The position numbers and the translations under genes are program-made. Shown piece after piece: positions 11,276 through 23,041 of a DNA stretch of 64,000 nt (position 1 is the stretch's first letter; every line of letters begins with the position of its first letter). The notes under the pieces are model-generated. The model searched no databases and was not told the origin of the DNA. It worked only from the letters and a program-made list of their open reading frames with translations. The stretch is from Chinchilla lanigera (taxonomy: Eukaryota; Chordata; Mammalia; Rodentia; Chinchillidae): NCBI RefSeq assembly GCF_000276665.1, contig NW_004955460.1:1262638-1326637 (forward strand), read 5' to 3'.

Positions 11276-12165
11276 ACAACATAACTAATTCTCAGTGAAG
11301 TTCAAACTAAACCACAACGAGACACCACCTTACTCCAGTTAGAATGGTTATTACTAAAAAGACAAAAGATAGCAAGTGTTGATGAGGATAAGGAGAAAGG
11401 AGAACTCTTGTACACTGTTGATGAGAATGTAAATTAATACTTCCTTTATGGAAACAGTATGGAGGTTCTTCAAATTATTAAAAGTGGAGCTACCATAGGA
11501 TCTAGCTATCCCACTACTACATATGTATATATCTTCAAAGGAAATGAAAGGAATATATTTAAGAGATTCTTCCACTCCCTTATTTATTATAGCACCACTC
11601 ACAATAAGGGATATGTGACTCAACCTAAGTGTTGAATAAACAAAGGAAATGCAGTGTATATGCACAATGGAACGCTACTCAGCCATAAAGAAAACAAAAA
11701 CCTTGTCATTTGTGACATCACTGATAGACCTGGAAGGCATTACATTAAGTGAAATCAGCCAGACATAGTAAGACAAATACTGATTGATCTCATTCATATG
11801 TAGAATGTAAAAAAGTTATTCTTGTAGAAGTACAGCGTAAAGTGGTGATTACCAGAAGTTTTGAGGGCTAGGCTGTGTGGGAGGTACAGAGAAGTATGTT
11901 GACCTAAGGATATATAGTTACAGTTAGGGAAGAGGGATAAATTCAAGAGAGCCATTACATGACATGGTAACTTCACTTAATGACAATGTACTACATTCTT
12001 TAAAGTGTAGATGGTAGATGTCAAGATTTTGAACCACAAAAATGATAATTCTGTGAGGTAATGCATTTGTTAACCTGATGTAACCATTCCACAATATGCT
12101 TCAAAATATCATGCTGCACAGGATAAATATATATAAACTTATCTGTCAATTTAGAAAAAGAATGA
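11276..12165 (+). mobile_element. Older LINE-1 3' part
   Basis: Begins with 'ttcaaactaaaccacaacga' (the block encoding the L1 ORF2 C-terminus), continues through 'cagccataaagaaaacaaaa' and the old L1M-type 3' UTR ending near 12160. The sense orientation and divergence are similar to the 1-2278 fragment. The two may be halves of one old element split by the younger LINE-1, but about 1 kb of L1 would be missing between them. Confidence 0.75.
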
Positions 12166-12179
12166 AAGGAAAAAAGATG

Positions 12180-12242
12180 GGAGGGGAGGAGTAAAGAAAG
12201 AAGAGATAGAGAGAGGGTAGAGAGGGAGAGAGAGAGAGAGAG

Positions 12243-12274
<32 letters not shown>
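12180..12274. repeat. GA-rich simple repeat
   Basis: Purine-rich tract dominated by GA dinucleotides, for example 12226-12274, with few interruptions. Confidence 0.95.
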
Positions 12275-12275
<1 letters not shown>

Positions 12276-12387
12276 TCACACCTTGTATATACAATGTTGA
12301 GCATAACAAAGTTCAAACTGTTCAGAAAAATCTGAAGGGCAATGTCTCTCCCGGTCTGCATGAACATGTAGCTTTTGGACATGTAGC

Positions 12388-12551
12388 ACATATGGGTATG
12401 CATCAGAATCAGCTGGAGGGCTCAATAAAACACAGTGTTGACCCTCTCCAGAGCTTTTAATTCAGTAAGTCTAAAGTATGACCTGGAGATCTACATTTTT
12501 AACAATTCAGGTGATGCTTCCTCACTGGTCTGGGAACTTCACTTGAGCAGG
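12388..12551 (+). mobile_element. MER5A-like hAT (Charlie) MITE
   Basis: Matches the MER5A consensus in sense: 'gcatcagaatcagctggagg', 'cagagcttttaattcagtaa', 'caattcaggtgatgcttcct' and a final 'ggtctgggaacttcacttg'. This is a non-autonomous hAT DNA transposon shared by placental mammals. Confidence 0.85.
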
Positions 12552-12752
12552 TGTGCCATGAAGCACGGTGGAGGATGCCATTCTTTGGACAGAATCCATG
12601 AGTCTTGTTACAGCAGCCTTCCCCCTGCTTTAAGCAAATATGGCCAAAAGGTGGCTAATACTACTCACATTACTGACAGCAAAACAGCACTCCTGCTTCT
12701 TACTTGGTGTGTTGATTTCTTTAGGTTACCTTCAAGAAAGTAAACCAAATCA

Positions 12753-13140
12753 TGCATCTTAGTCACTCTTTTGTCATTGAGACACAACAGCTGATAGCTG
12801 CAACTTTAAGGAGAGGATTATTTTGGTTCACAGTTTTCAGAGGACTCAGCCTACAGGTGGCTGGCTTCAAGGCAGGAAGAGCATGGTAGAAGGGTCTGGA
12901 AGAGAAATGCTGCTCACATCATGGTGGCCAGGAAGCAGAGAGAGAAGGGAGGAGCTGGGGAGAGAGATACATCCTTCCAGATCACAGCCCTAGTGATCCA
13001 CATCCTCTGACCAGATTGCACTTCTTAACAGTACATTCAGCTCTGATGAACACAGCACCCCATGTTCCAATCACCTTCCAAAGTCCAGCCTTTGAACTCA
13101 TGATGCTTTTGGGAGGACATTCTAGATCTAAACCATAACA
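12753..13140 (-). mobile_element. MaLR-type solo LTR, antisense
   Basis: Antisense LTR running from 'tgcatcttagtcac' to 'ctaaaccataaca'. The internal blocks 'aggtggctggcttcaaggca' and 'catggtggccaggaagcaga' are shared with 36734-37104. No viral coding sequence adjoins it and a 5-bp duplication is not obvious. Confidence 0.85.
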
Positions 13141-15279
13141 TTATGTAATCATTTTTACTGTATTTATCCCCTGCTTCCAATGAAAACAACTTTTTTAAAA
13201 AGCTTACAATAAGTGATGGCCGTACTTAAAATCAAAATAGGAAGAAACATGTAGAAAGAAAAGAGAGGAAATACATGACAAAATAAATTAATAGTTTTGT
13301 CCTAGATTTTTAGGGCAATCTTGCAAAGTAAGAATAGGAAAGAACCACGGGTTCCATTAACTGTCATGTATATGAAACACATGTAGACTACTTCTTCAGG
13401 AGAGACCCATATCTGTGGGATTTCACATAAGAAGAAAGACAGTAAAGGGCAACTGCAGAGTGTGGTATCATTATTCAAATGGACCGTTATTCAAAAATTG
13501 AAAGGCAAGGAAGGCATATGGGTGGGACAGTGAGCAGGCTGAGGCTAGATGAGAACTTGTTCCTAGGATGAGCAAGCAAGAATCTCAACCCTTAATAGGT
13601 GGTACAATGTTAGCTGCAGAAGATCCCAGCCTCATACTTATCACAGTGAGCCCCCAAGCTGGCCAGAAACAAAGGCTTGAACTGTTGCTGGCTCATGGGG
13701 TAAAGCAGACCATCCTCCTGAAAGCCCTGATGTAACCGCTGTTCAGCCCCATGCAGGAAAGCCACAACTGATAGTAGGACAGCGGAGCAGCCCCAGGTCT
13801 GGACAAACGCCAGTTGGAAATGTCTGGGAAGTTGTGTGATGTTACTTGGCAGAGAATAAACCACTGATATAACACCTGAGAAACTCTCTCATACAAACCA
13901 GTCTCGATCTCCTTATTTTGCAGAGTTCTACGGGTGCCATGTGGCTCCCATTCAAACTCCTGGCACATGGTCAGACTTCACAGACTACAAGCACATTTGG
14001 CTATGGCTGGCTGTGTGGACACATCTTGTGTCCAGGGACTTTCTTTTGCCAGGAAGGGTGGAGTGGTTGAAAAGGAATAATCCAATCAAGTCTGGTCCTT
14101 TCCCACTTCTGCAGTGTCCTCTGGACTCCTCAAACCTTCACATGAATCACAACAGTCTTGACACACGTGATTACACTAATGTCCTAACATGCCTTATATC
14201 CCTAGGGACAGCTTTCTCAGGAAAACAAAGTGCCCTAAATAAATACCATTTGCTTCTGAGTCATCAAGAAGGCAAGAGCAGATGAGAGACTTCTCCACAC
14301 AGCCATGTGGCACTCTGTTTATACTCTACGATGTGGATAAGCATCTCCAGTAAAGGTATGTGGATCTCACTTTTTCTAGTCTGGGCATATTGTTGAGTTT
14401 TGCCTTACTGTCCAATCCATCACAACCATTTCCCATTATCTTTCCCATAAATACACTGGACCCAGTGGAAAGGAGAACATTCCTCAGGGTTGCTTAACAA
14501 GCAAATTATTTTTCAACTGCTTCGTCTCCTTCCTCCCCACCCTCTTTGAGTAAACATTTGGTAGACCTGAGCCCATAGCCCAGCAATTTGTAGCTAGTCT
14601 TTGTCTTTCCAAAGGCAAAACAAGATGGACAAGGTTAATAGAGGATATGAGTTATCTTGGATAATCAGTTGAAATATCCACATCTCTAATTCAAGGCTTC
14701 CTTTGATTTATCAATGTCATATTTCACATTAAGGCCCCCAACGTCCATTTTCTTCATTTCCTTTCTAATTATTGCTTCCCAGCTCAATAATTTGCTGTTA
14801 CACAGCTTCTGAAGTCTTGCATCTAGTTTGTTCAGCATCTTGGAATGTAATGAGAAAAATGGGGGCTCTGTTAGAAAAACCGTATGGGGTTTTTGTTCTT
14901 TTCATTTACTCTTCCTACCCTCTCCCGCTTGTCAGTAATTATGTCCAGCCTAGTGGCTAACGATGCCGGAGATGAAGAGTAAATAGCTTTTCTTAGACCA
15001 CTGTGGGGAAGGGTTATACAGACTGGAGTCTCAGGAATCAGATGCCTAGATTAAAACACATTTTACCATTTACGGGGGCAGAAACTGGTATGAGCTCTTC
15101 AATCTGTAGTATTCAAAATTATTTAACTGTAAATTCTGAGTGACTTTAAACCCTCAGAGAATTTAAACTCTGAATGTTCAACCAAAAGCACCACAACAAC
15201 TCCTTGTGCTGGGTTGCTGAGCAGCTCTGAAGGAAGATGTATTACTTCCTACTTGCACTGTTTTTTTCTCAGTACACAC
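13141..15279. other. Unidentified single-copy sequence
   Basis: About 2.1 kb with no repeat or exon that I recognise. The open frames are short (up to 114 codons) with no domain, and overlap on both strands. No splice-site-bounded open frame stands out. Confidence 0.4.
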
Positions 15280-15660
15280 CGTTATCATCTCCAGCCTGCA
15301 TCACTGAAACAAGCTCCAGAAGAGCTCTCCTCACTTCTACCCCTGCCCCAACTTGAGTCCATTCCTAGCACAGCAGTCAATGACCCTTGCAGACAGGAAC
15401 CTGTCAAACTCTGCAGAGGCTCCTAGTTTCTTGCAGAGTCCTCCTGATGGTCTCCTCAGGTCCATAGGACAGTCCTTCATGGGCTCCTTAATCAAAATCC
15501 CCACAACTGCTTTCCTTGCTCTTCGATTTCAGCCACATTAGTCTTCCTGTGATCCTTGAATGACTGCAGCATGTTTATACCTCAGAGCCTTTGCACTAGC
15601 TGTCTACTCTGCCTGCAGTGCTCTGTACCATGCCCTCTGCCTTTAGTCTCATTTCACACA
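15280..15660 (+). mobile_element. L2 LINE fragment
   Basis: The text near 15575-15625 ('ctcagagcctttgcactagc' then 'tctgcctgcagtgctctg') matches the ancient L2 3' region, and the preceding 300 bp is loosely consistent. Boundaries are approximate. Confidence 0.6.
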
Positions 15661-16253
15661 GCTCCAGTGCATTGGGCCATAACTTGCTGGCTTCAACATT
15701 ATGCACTTGCATCCCCTTGCTTGGCTGCTACTGGAATTTCTCAGAAGCCAGAGCAAACTACAGAGCCTGAAGGTCCATGCAGCCTGACACAGCATTTGGT
15801 GAATAACTGTCCAACCTCTTAGCCTTTGGTAGGACAATTTTGTGGTGGATCCTATATGAATCCTTATAGGAACCTAGAGGAGTTGATCCCCATCTGGTGA
15901 TCTCACAGATGCACACTCTGTTGCTTTTCTCTCTCTGCCATCTCACTTTCCCCCACTTTTTGCTTCTGCATTCTGGAATGATCTTCCCAATCTCAAATTT
16001 CAAAGCTGCATTCCTTTGTGACATCCTAGGATGAAAACCAGAAGGAAATAGGCCACACCCCTTTTCAGTTGAATTAGCACAGAAACTTCTGGGTGCTTGA
16101 AGTTAGATGCCCCACCCGTCAAAACAAATTCTTTTTCCTTTTCCTAACTGTAGTTAATTCTGAGAATGTACAAATGGGGATGGGTTTTACTGAAGGCAAA
16201 TGTGGGGATGAAATTTAAAGCATGAGTCCCATGGGGTAAGAGACATATCTTTC
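15661..16253. other. Unidentified sequence
   Basis: No repeat family or gene recognised between the L2 fragment and the next LTR. Confidence 0.4.
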
Positions 16254-16616
16254 TGTTGTGATTTAGATCTAGAACATCCCGCAAAAGGTGCCTGTGTCCA
16301 GAAGTGGGACTTCTTTAGAAGGATTACTCCCCTGAGGATTTCAGAGCTGAGTATACTGTTAGGAGGGGAGGCCTGGTAGGAAGAGATGGGCGTGGCCTAC
16401 TAGGGTCCATCTTCCTCCCAGAATCCTCCATTCCCTCTCTGCTTCCTAATTGTCATGGAATAAGCAGATTTCCTCCACTCAACCCCTTCTACCATGTGGG
16501 TTCTGCCATTGAGCCAGGTGACCATGGACCGAAAAACTGAGCTAAAATAAACTGTTCCTTTTTAAAACTGTGAGTGTTGGCTATTTTGTCCCAGGGAAGA
16601 GAAAATGACTAAGATA
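16254..16616 (+). mobile_element. MaLR-type solo LTR, sense (363 bp)
   Basis: Starts 'tgttgtgatttagatc' and ends 'gaaaatgactaagata' after the family signature 'ggctattttgtccca'. An 'aaaataaactgttcctt' block supplies a polyadenylation-like signal. Flanks are 'ctttc' (16249-16253) and 'ttttc' (16617-16621), a 4-of-5 match to the 5-bp duplication typical of ERVL-MaLR. No internal region. Confidence 0.85.
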
Positions 16617-16905
16617 TTTTCTAAAATCAGTTTTGAAACTTCTTCCTGCTCTTGTAGATCTCAGCATGGGGCAACATTATTCCCAAACCAGTAAGTGCTT
16701 GCTATGTCTTACCATTGTTTCCTGCCTCAGGGTGTGGTGTGGCACTTGGAGTCTGTGTGCTCACTCTGTGGATTATTATGAACCACACAGAAACCAACAG
16801 GTCCCATTAGCATCCCGGAGGCTCTGCAAAGAAATGGAGGAGGCTGGTCTCACTGTTGTTTAGAAAAGGCCTTCTCTCCTTTAGATCTTAATAGCATAGA
16901 GACGA

Positions 16906-17584
16906 TGTGTCAGTTTGATTGGCCTGCAGTAACAACACCACAGACTGAGTGCTTGTTATGGTTTGTGTCTGCATGTCCCCCAAATCCTCATGCAGTCATG
17001 AGGTGGGCTTCTAGATTTTTGATTGATTCATGGTCCAATGTTGGAATTCTTGATGTGAGTGCTACACCCACCCTGGGGCAGGTAGTTTGCATGTGTAAGG
17101 GACAGAAAGAGGCTGCTTGCGACCACTCCTCCCTTTTGCTCTTGCTACTGTTGCTGTTTTCCACCACATAAACTGTTGCTTCTGCCATGTGCCACTCTGC
17201 CATGGAGCCAGCCAAGTGAGGACTGAAACCTCCACAAATTGTGTGCTAAATAAACCTATCCTTCATTAATTGTGGGTGTCAGGTATTTTGTCTCAGCACT
17301 AAGAGAAAAGTAATCAAGACAGTGCTTTAAACAACAGATCTTTGTTTCTTTAGATTCTGGAGACTTGGCAAGATCAAGTCCAAGATTTCCCCCTTCAGTA
17401 TCCTCACATGGTATGGTCTACCTTCTCCATGCACATGTGTATGAACTCTTTCCCTTAGAATGACCTCAGTTTACCTTACTCACTACTTAAAGCCTGATCT
17501 TCAGATATACCCACATTTGTAGAAACTAGAGGTTAAAACTTAACATATGGCTATGATAGGTGGGACACAACTCAGCTCATGACA
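16906..17584 (-). mobile_element. MLT1-type LTR, antisense, split by a younger LTR
   Basis: The left part (16906-16953, 'tgtgtcagtttgattggcct') and right part (from 17322, 'ttaaacaacagatctttgtt', then 'ttctggagacttggcaagat') join into one antisense MLT1-like LTR when the LTR at 16954-17321 and one copy of its 5-bp duplication are removed. Confidence 0.75.
16954..17321 (+). mobile_element. MaLR-type solo LTR, sense, nested, perfect 5-bp duplication
   Basis: A complete 368-bp LTR from 'tgttatggtttgtgtc' to 'aagtaatcaagaca', with TG...CA termini. It carries an 'aaataaacctatcc' signal and the closing signature 'gtgggtgtcaggtattttgt'. The 5-bp duplication 'gtgct' is perfect (16949-16953 and 17322-17326). 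Confidence 0.93.
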
Positions 17585-18481
17585 AGAAGAGAGTGAATTG
17601 TTGTAATAAATATGGCATTGTCTTGCTCTCTCACTCACCCCTGCTTTACATTATGCCCCAAATCTGAACTTCTGAAGGTATCTCAGATCCATGAGTGTCC
17701 CTGGACAAGTCTTTTAGCCACAGTGTTGCATCAGCTACTCATTTTGTGTTTTGTCCCACTAGGGCACCCTTTACTTGGTTGGGTACTCAGGAGCAGACAT
17801 GTGAACACATTACCATTGTCCCCACTGCTGCTTCTCACATGGCAACCATTAAATTGTTGGTGTCCATGGCCTATCATGCCAAAGCCACTCTGCTTGAGTG
17901 GCTTGCCTCTTGGTACCACACCATGGCATACAGGTCCTAACATGTCAGGGTGGAATGTAACACTTGCTCTGCCATTGCTGTTTCTAGCCATGTTCCCACA
18001 AAGAATCATTCACAGTGCTCTGAGCAACTTCAGAGGCAGACGCCACCTGTTCAGCTCTTTTTCTCAAGGACACAATTACTCTTTCACCCTAATCCTTCTC
18101 TTCTCCATCCTTCCTGTCACCTCTAAAGCCTCCAGCTGCAGGGTCTGGACCAAGAAGCATTCAAAAGTGAAGCCTTTGGTATGTCTCCAGACATATTCCT
18201 ATTTAAAACTAAAAAAAAATTTTTTCTTTATAATCTCTTAGATTTGTACAGCATTTTAGAATTATTAAGATGTTTCACATATTCATTACATGGTTTGATC
18301 TCTAGCATGTCTGGAAAGAGGCTATTTCTTTATTCCCAGAGGATATTAAGAGGAAGAAGTTTTCTGACATGTGCATGGCCAGCACCCAGCACATAGAAGA
18401 CCTACAACTAGAGCTTAGACTTTCACATGCTTATTTCCACGTTTCTTGCAAAAGGGCCATTTTTTCCTTAATATATTGTAC
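17585..18481. other. Unidentified sequence with the longest sense ORF of the window
   Basis: A 209-codon forward open frame (17612-18241) lies here. Its translation is rich in Leu, Pro, Ser and Trp with no recognisable domain, no splice context and no upstream promoter signal, so I do not call it a gene. Degraded LTR-element internal sequence is possible but not demonstrated. Confidence 0.35.
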
Positions 18482-18851
18482 GTATATAATTCCCTCTTTC
18501 AAATTCGTGTGTTAGAAACTTAACCTCCAAAGTCCTATGTTAATGGTATTTGGAGGTGAGACCTAACAAGTTTTAGATGAGGTCCTAAGGGTAGGACACC
18601 ATGACAGCATTAGCAGCTTTATGAGATAAGGAAAAGACCTGGGGTAAAAGCTAATTTTGCTTGCTATGCTTTTCCACCATACAATGCCCTTCACCACGTA
18701 TGCAACCTGAAGGCCTTTACAAGTGCCAAGCACACACCTGTGCTATGATGCTGGACTTTGCAGACTCTAGAATCATGAGCCACATAAAATTTTATTCTAT
18801 ATAAATAACTCAGATTCAGATATTTTGTTATAGCAATATTAAATAGACTGA
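18482..18851 (+). mobile_element. MST/MLT1-like LTR, sense
   Basis: Contains 'aaattcgtgtgttagaaact', 'ggtatttggaggtgagacct' and the closing 'cagatattttgttatagcaa', matching the older MaLR LTR consensus. Termini are eroded. Confidence 0.75.
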
Positions 18852-19017
18852 CTCCACGTTAATCTTTATCTAGGACACATGAGAAGTACTCATGTAAAAG
18901 TGCACACCAAATGATGAGTAATTAAATAAATGTCTCTACCTTATTTCTTTATAGTATTAAATATACAGCCCTATTTACTATTATAACAACTCAGATGTTT
19001 CTTCTGACAACCAGGGG

Positions 19018-19400
19018 AGATTTAAGCCATAACAAAATGCCTCAAATTAATGGCTAAAAACAACATACATTTATTTTTTCACAGTTTTGTCAGATAAAAT
19101 TTGAAATCAAGGTACTGGAAGTACCATCCTATCTGTTAAGGCTCTAGGGAATTTTTTAACCTCTTTTAGTAGCTGGTCCTTGCAGATAATCCTTGGTGAC
19201 CCTTAGCTTGTAGAGACATTGCCCCAATTTCTTTGAATAGCTTCCTTCCTTCTGTGTCCTTTTTCCTTCTTTGAAGAATACCAGTCTTTGGATGGGAATC
19301 CACCAGGATCCAGGATGACCTCATCTTAACTTCATTATATCTGCAATGACTGTATTTTACATTCACCAGGGGACATAATTCAATTCATATAAGTATAGAA
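19018..19400 (-). mobile_element. MLT1-type LTR, antisense
   Basis: Shows the antisense MLT1 order: 'aatggctaaaaacaacatac', 'tttattttttcacagttttg', 'ccaggatgacctcatcttaa' and 'ggggacataattcaattcat'. Ancient and eroded. Confidence 0.8.
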
Positions 19401-19457
19401 CACTGTCATATATCACCAAGTCTACAGATGAGAACCTTGTGAAACTCAAAGAAGGTA

Positions 19458-19625
19458 AATCAATGTTTCTCTGAGCACCAGCAACAGAAGCACCTGCATA
19501 TGTGTTATGTTGCAGACACCTGGGCCTGCAAACACCAGAGAGCTATGAAATCAGAATCCAGAATCCATGTGTCCAAGATAGGCCCTAAGTGGTCCTTAGA
19601 CACACTTGATTTGGCAAAACCCCTA
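19458..19625 (-). mobile_element. MER5-like hAT MITE, antisense
   Basis: The order 'agcaacagaagcacctgcat', 'acacctgggcctgcaaacac', 'tatgaaatcagaatcc' follows the antisense MER5A consensus with substantial divergence. Confidence 0.55.
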
Positions 19626-19785
19626 GTTTAGAAAGAGGCCTCAGGTATTTTTGTGAAGAAATAATAAAAACTGAATTGCAGGTGCAGGAACTCAGGTCTG
19701 AGAACCTTCTGCAATGGATCAGTTTGTCTTTCATTCTCAAGACAAGAATCCACTTCATTATCAATTGTACTCCTTGATTGTTATC

Positions 19786-20098
19786 TTGCTGGGTTCTTTT
19801 GTGTTGCTGAAACAAAATATTACAGACTGGGTGATTTATAAAGAAAAGAAGTTTATTTCTAAGAGTTCTGGAGGCTGGGAAGTCCAAAATCAGGGTTCTG
19901 CCATCTGGCATGAGCCTTCTTGCTAAGTCATCCCATGGTGGGAAGGAGGTAGTACAAATGCAAGAGCATGGGACATTTAAGAGGAAGCCCAAACTGCTTG
20001 TATTACACATATACTCTTGCAAAAATAAACCCACTTTCTTTAAACCAAATTCAGAGTCAGGATTTGAGCTCAGATTATTTGATGACACCTCACGCTAA
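19786..20098 (-). mobile_element. MST/MLT1-like LTR, antisense
   Basis: Matches the antisense MaLR pattern: 'tattacagactgggtgattt', 'agaagtttatttctaagagt', 'tctggaggctgggaagtcca' and 'gtcaggatttgagctcagat'. A 167-codon reverse-strand open frame across it is incidental. Confidence 0.75.
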
Positions 20099-20489
20099 TC
20101 TGTCTTCCTATCTTGCCTGGGGGATCCAGTCCCCCTGCTCCTCAACCTGGACCCCAGGTTCTCCCAAGTAGGGCTCTTCCTTTCCATATGATGCTGTCTG
20201 TAATCATTATCCACTCTCCTCTACTCAGCCCTCCACCCAGCTTCATCCTTCCACTCTCAAGCACAGCTCATTCCAACCTCCTGATCATCCAAATCCTTCC
20301 CATTTTGTGCCTTAGCATACACTGCTCCTTTTTGTCATTATTTATTAGCAAGAACAAGATTGTGCTCCTATCATTCATCCTTCTAGTGGGTAGTGGGCAC
20401 AAGTAACATGATGAATGAAGTATGGGTAGTGATGAATGAAGGCAGCCCACTGCAGGAATGACACTCTGCTAGTGCTGGAAGCCTTTCCC
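20099..20489. other. Unidentified sequence
   Basis: Pyrimidine-biased sequence (roughly 20180-20330) without a recognised family. L2-like composition is possible but I cannot anchor it. Confidence 0.35.
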
Positions 20490-20645
20490 TGAGAGTCAGG
20501 AATCTTACCTTCTGCATTTGGTTCTGTTACTCCTAAGAATTATGCCTGGGCTTGTCAATTCATCTCCCCATCCTTTACAAAGAAGGACTTGGCTAGATGA
20601 TTTCTGAAGTTTCGTCCAGACTAACACTCTCTAAATCTAAGTCTT
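20490..20645 (+). mobile_element. MIR SINE, sense
   Basis: The end part 'gacttggctagatgatttct' followed by 'agactaacactctctaaatc' matches the MIR 3' core region. The upstream half is loosely MIR-like. Confidence 0.55.
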
Positions 20646-22351
20646 ACTTCTTCTGTGAAGACACTTCTATAACTTTAGCCAGTACCAATCGTTTCTATTC
20701 TTAATCAAGTCCATATTTCAGTACCAAAAAATCAAGGCCCGATTTGAAAGAAATATTTCGTAGATTTGGGAAGCAATGAAATTACAGTGTAAGTGCCAAA
20801 AACAATGCTATGCCTGGGATGTAGTGGTAGGAAAAAGGGGCAGAGCATTTTCAACAAAAAAATACAGAATGTGTGTCTATTTCTCATATTAGGATATTAT
20901 TATTTTTAATTAAATGCTTTTTAGCAACTTTTGTTATATTTTTCCTATACTGTCTATTTACAATTACATAAATCTTAGCTCTTTCACCCAATAAACTCGA
21001 GATGAAAAATTACCTAGTGTTCGTTTTTGTCCCTCAACTCTTTTAGCCCAAGGCAACTTCATAGCAGAAGTCCAATATATACATACATTCCTAAAAGTAA
21101 CAAAGCTAAAAGAGGATATAAATGCTTTGTGTTGGACTAAAATACTTGATACAGTCAGTTAGCTAGAACTTCAAGTAAGGTATCATTTCACTATGGCAGA
21201 GTTTGGAAAATAGTCAATGAATTGTTGGAGAAATGTACAACATTTGGTTTTCCGTATCATTCATTCATTCAGCTCAGATTTTTCTTTGATTTTTGATAGA
21301 TTATCAGATTTTAACAAAAATTTTATAATTCGATTCCTTTTTCTTTTCTTTTTTTAATGACCACAATAGATTTGTGTCCAAACCTAAAGGAATAATTAGC
21401 TCTTTATCTTCAATAGTTTGGCACACTCATAGAAGACTTCTTACACAAAACTATCTGGTTCTGGAATTTGAGGATTAAAAGAAATTACCATATTCACTTT
21501 CTTCATTTTGCTGATTAAGTGTTTGAGAAGCAGGATGATAAGACAAATCACCAAATTCTAAAATAAGTTAAAAATCCAGGTAGAAGTAGAAATAAATCCC
21601 TGGACTTTTGGGTTGGTGTCTTTCAGTAGATACATTGAGGCTTCTTTTTAAACAGTACATAAGATAAGGTTATTTATTTGGTTGGAGTCATTTTTCTTCC
21701 CCGTCCCTCACCTTCTCATTATAGTTTAGAACTCACACAGAAGTTCCTAAGAATGATTACCAGCCTTTTATTCCTGAGTGTAATGGTCCATACACTCTGG
21801 TTTGCTCAGAATCTTCCAGTTTCTAACACTGAAATTCTCACAGCATAGGGACTTCCTCAGCCCAAGACAAACCAGGATGTTGGTTATCTCATCCCAGAGA
21901 AAGCACGTGTCTCAAACTGTGCACATTCCCACACTGGAAGCCAGAGAAGCTACTTTTCCTTGAGCTGTGGAGGAGGGGCTATTTCTCTGGTCTGCTTGAC
22001 ACATATATCTCAAGCATGTTTCTTACCAAGACACCTCTTCCATATAATGCCTATGGATTCAGTTTATCCTCTCTGGCAGATCCTGCTGGTCAGCTATTTG
22101 CCCAATATCTTTCTCCCCTTTTTTGTTCAGGTTCTCAAGGAGTCTGGTTTGAAATGTTTACCTTTCTCCAAGACTCCCTTGCAGCTAGGAATGGTCATGT
22201 GACTCTAACCTGCCCAATAATGTGTGAGCTAAAGACCCTGGGTGGGGATGCCAGGAGATCTGGTAAAGGGTTGGATTTGCTCCTTGTCTAAGGTCCTCTA
22301 GCCTCAGAAATAAGCTAGGAAATTAGATTTTGCAAGGCATTAGTCTGAAAG
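20646..22351. other. Unidentified AT-rich single-copy sequence
   Basis: About 1.7 kb with no repeat or exon recognised. Several T-rich runs occur near 20890-20945 and 21335-21355. Short open frames only. Confidence 0.4.
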
Positions 22352-22367
22352 TGATCATTGCAATCTT

Positions 22368-22541
22368 CTTTTTTTTGTTTTTTGGTTTTTTTTGTTTGCC
22401 TTTTTGAGACAGGGTCTCGCTATGCAGTTCAGGCTGGACTTGAGCTCACTTTGTAGCCCAGGCTGTTCTCAAACTCACAACAATCCTCCTGCCTCAGCCT
22501 CCTGAGTGCTGGGATTACAGGCGTGCGCCACCACGCCTGGC
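22368..22541 (-). mobile_element. B1 SINE, antisense, with 16-bp target duplication
   Basis: T-rich tail, then 'gagacagggtctcgctatgc', 'ctttgtagcccaggctgttc' and 'gggattacaggcgtgcgcca'. The duplication 'tgatcattgcaatctt' is perfect at 22352-22367 and 22542-22557. Low divergence from the copies at 3280 and 37341. Confidence 0.95.
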
Positions 22542-22865
22542 TGATCATTGCAATCTTGAGTCGAGTATTCCAAGAGGAGAAAGATACAAGGAGATTATCA
22601 AGAAAAGAAGGATAAAGCTTATAGTATTATAAATGGATCAGATAGAAGTAATGTTTAAATCAGTACAGGTTTCTGGGAGACCCAATGATGACTTGAAACA
22701 CCCATTTTCTCTCAGTCTTCCTAGCAGAAAACAGAAGGCAAAGACCTACACAGAAGCCTATTTCTCTTTTTTTCTGACTCTTTATGATATTCTGCAATAA
22801 GAGTGTGCTGTATCTTCTGACCCAGGCAAAAAATCATCGGCTTTTCCTAGGGTTAAAAGGGGAAG

Positions 22866-23041
22866 TGTGGTACTAGGGAATGAACTCAGAGCTTCACACT
22901 GAGCTACATCTTCAACTCTTTTATTTTGAGACTGAATCTTACTAAGTTACTAAGTTGCCCAGACTGGATTTGAACTTCCAGTCCTCCTGCCTCAACCTCT
23001 CAGAGTGCTGGGGTTACAAGCATGGACCACCATGCTGGGCT
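22866..23041 (-). mobile_element. Dimeric B1/ID SINE, antisense
   Basis: An antisense ID-like half ('gtactagggaatgaactcag', 'cactgagctacatcttcaac') is followed by a linker and an antisense B1-like half ('tgagactgaatcttactaag', 'tgctggggttacaagcatgg'). This is the order of the rodent ID-B1 dimer family. More diverged than the monomer B1s. Confidence 0.85.

Noticed and set aside
12180..12274. Possible CRISPR array or tandem gene array
   Set aside because: It is a GA simple repeat. No regular repeat-spacer structure exists anywhere in the window.
17612..18241. 209-codon forward open frame
   Set aside because: No recognisable domain, skewed composition, other frames open in the same place, no splice or promoter context.
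19585..20088. 167-codon reverse frame
   Set aside because: It overlaps an antisense LTR and MER5 sequence.
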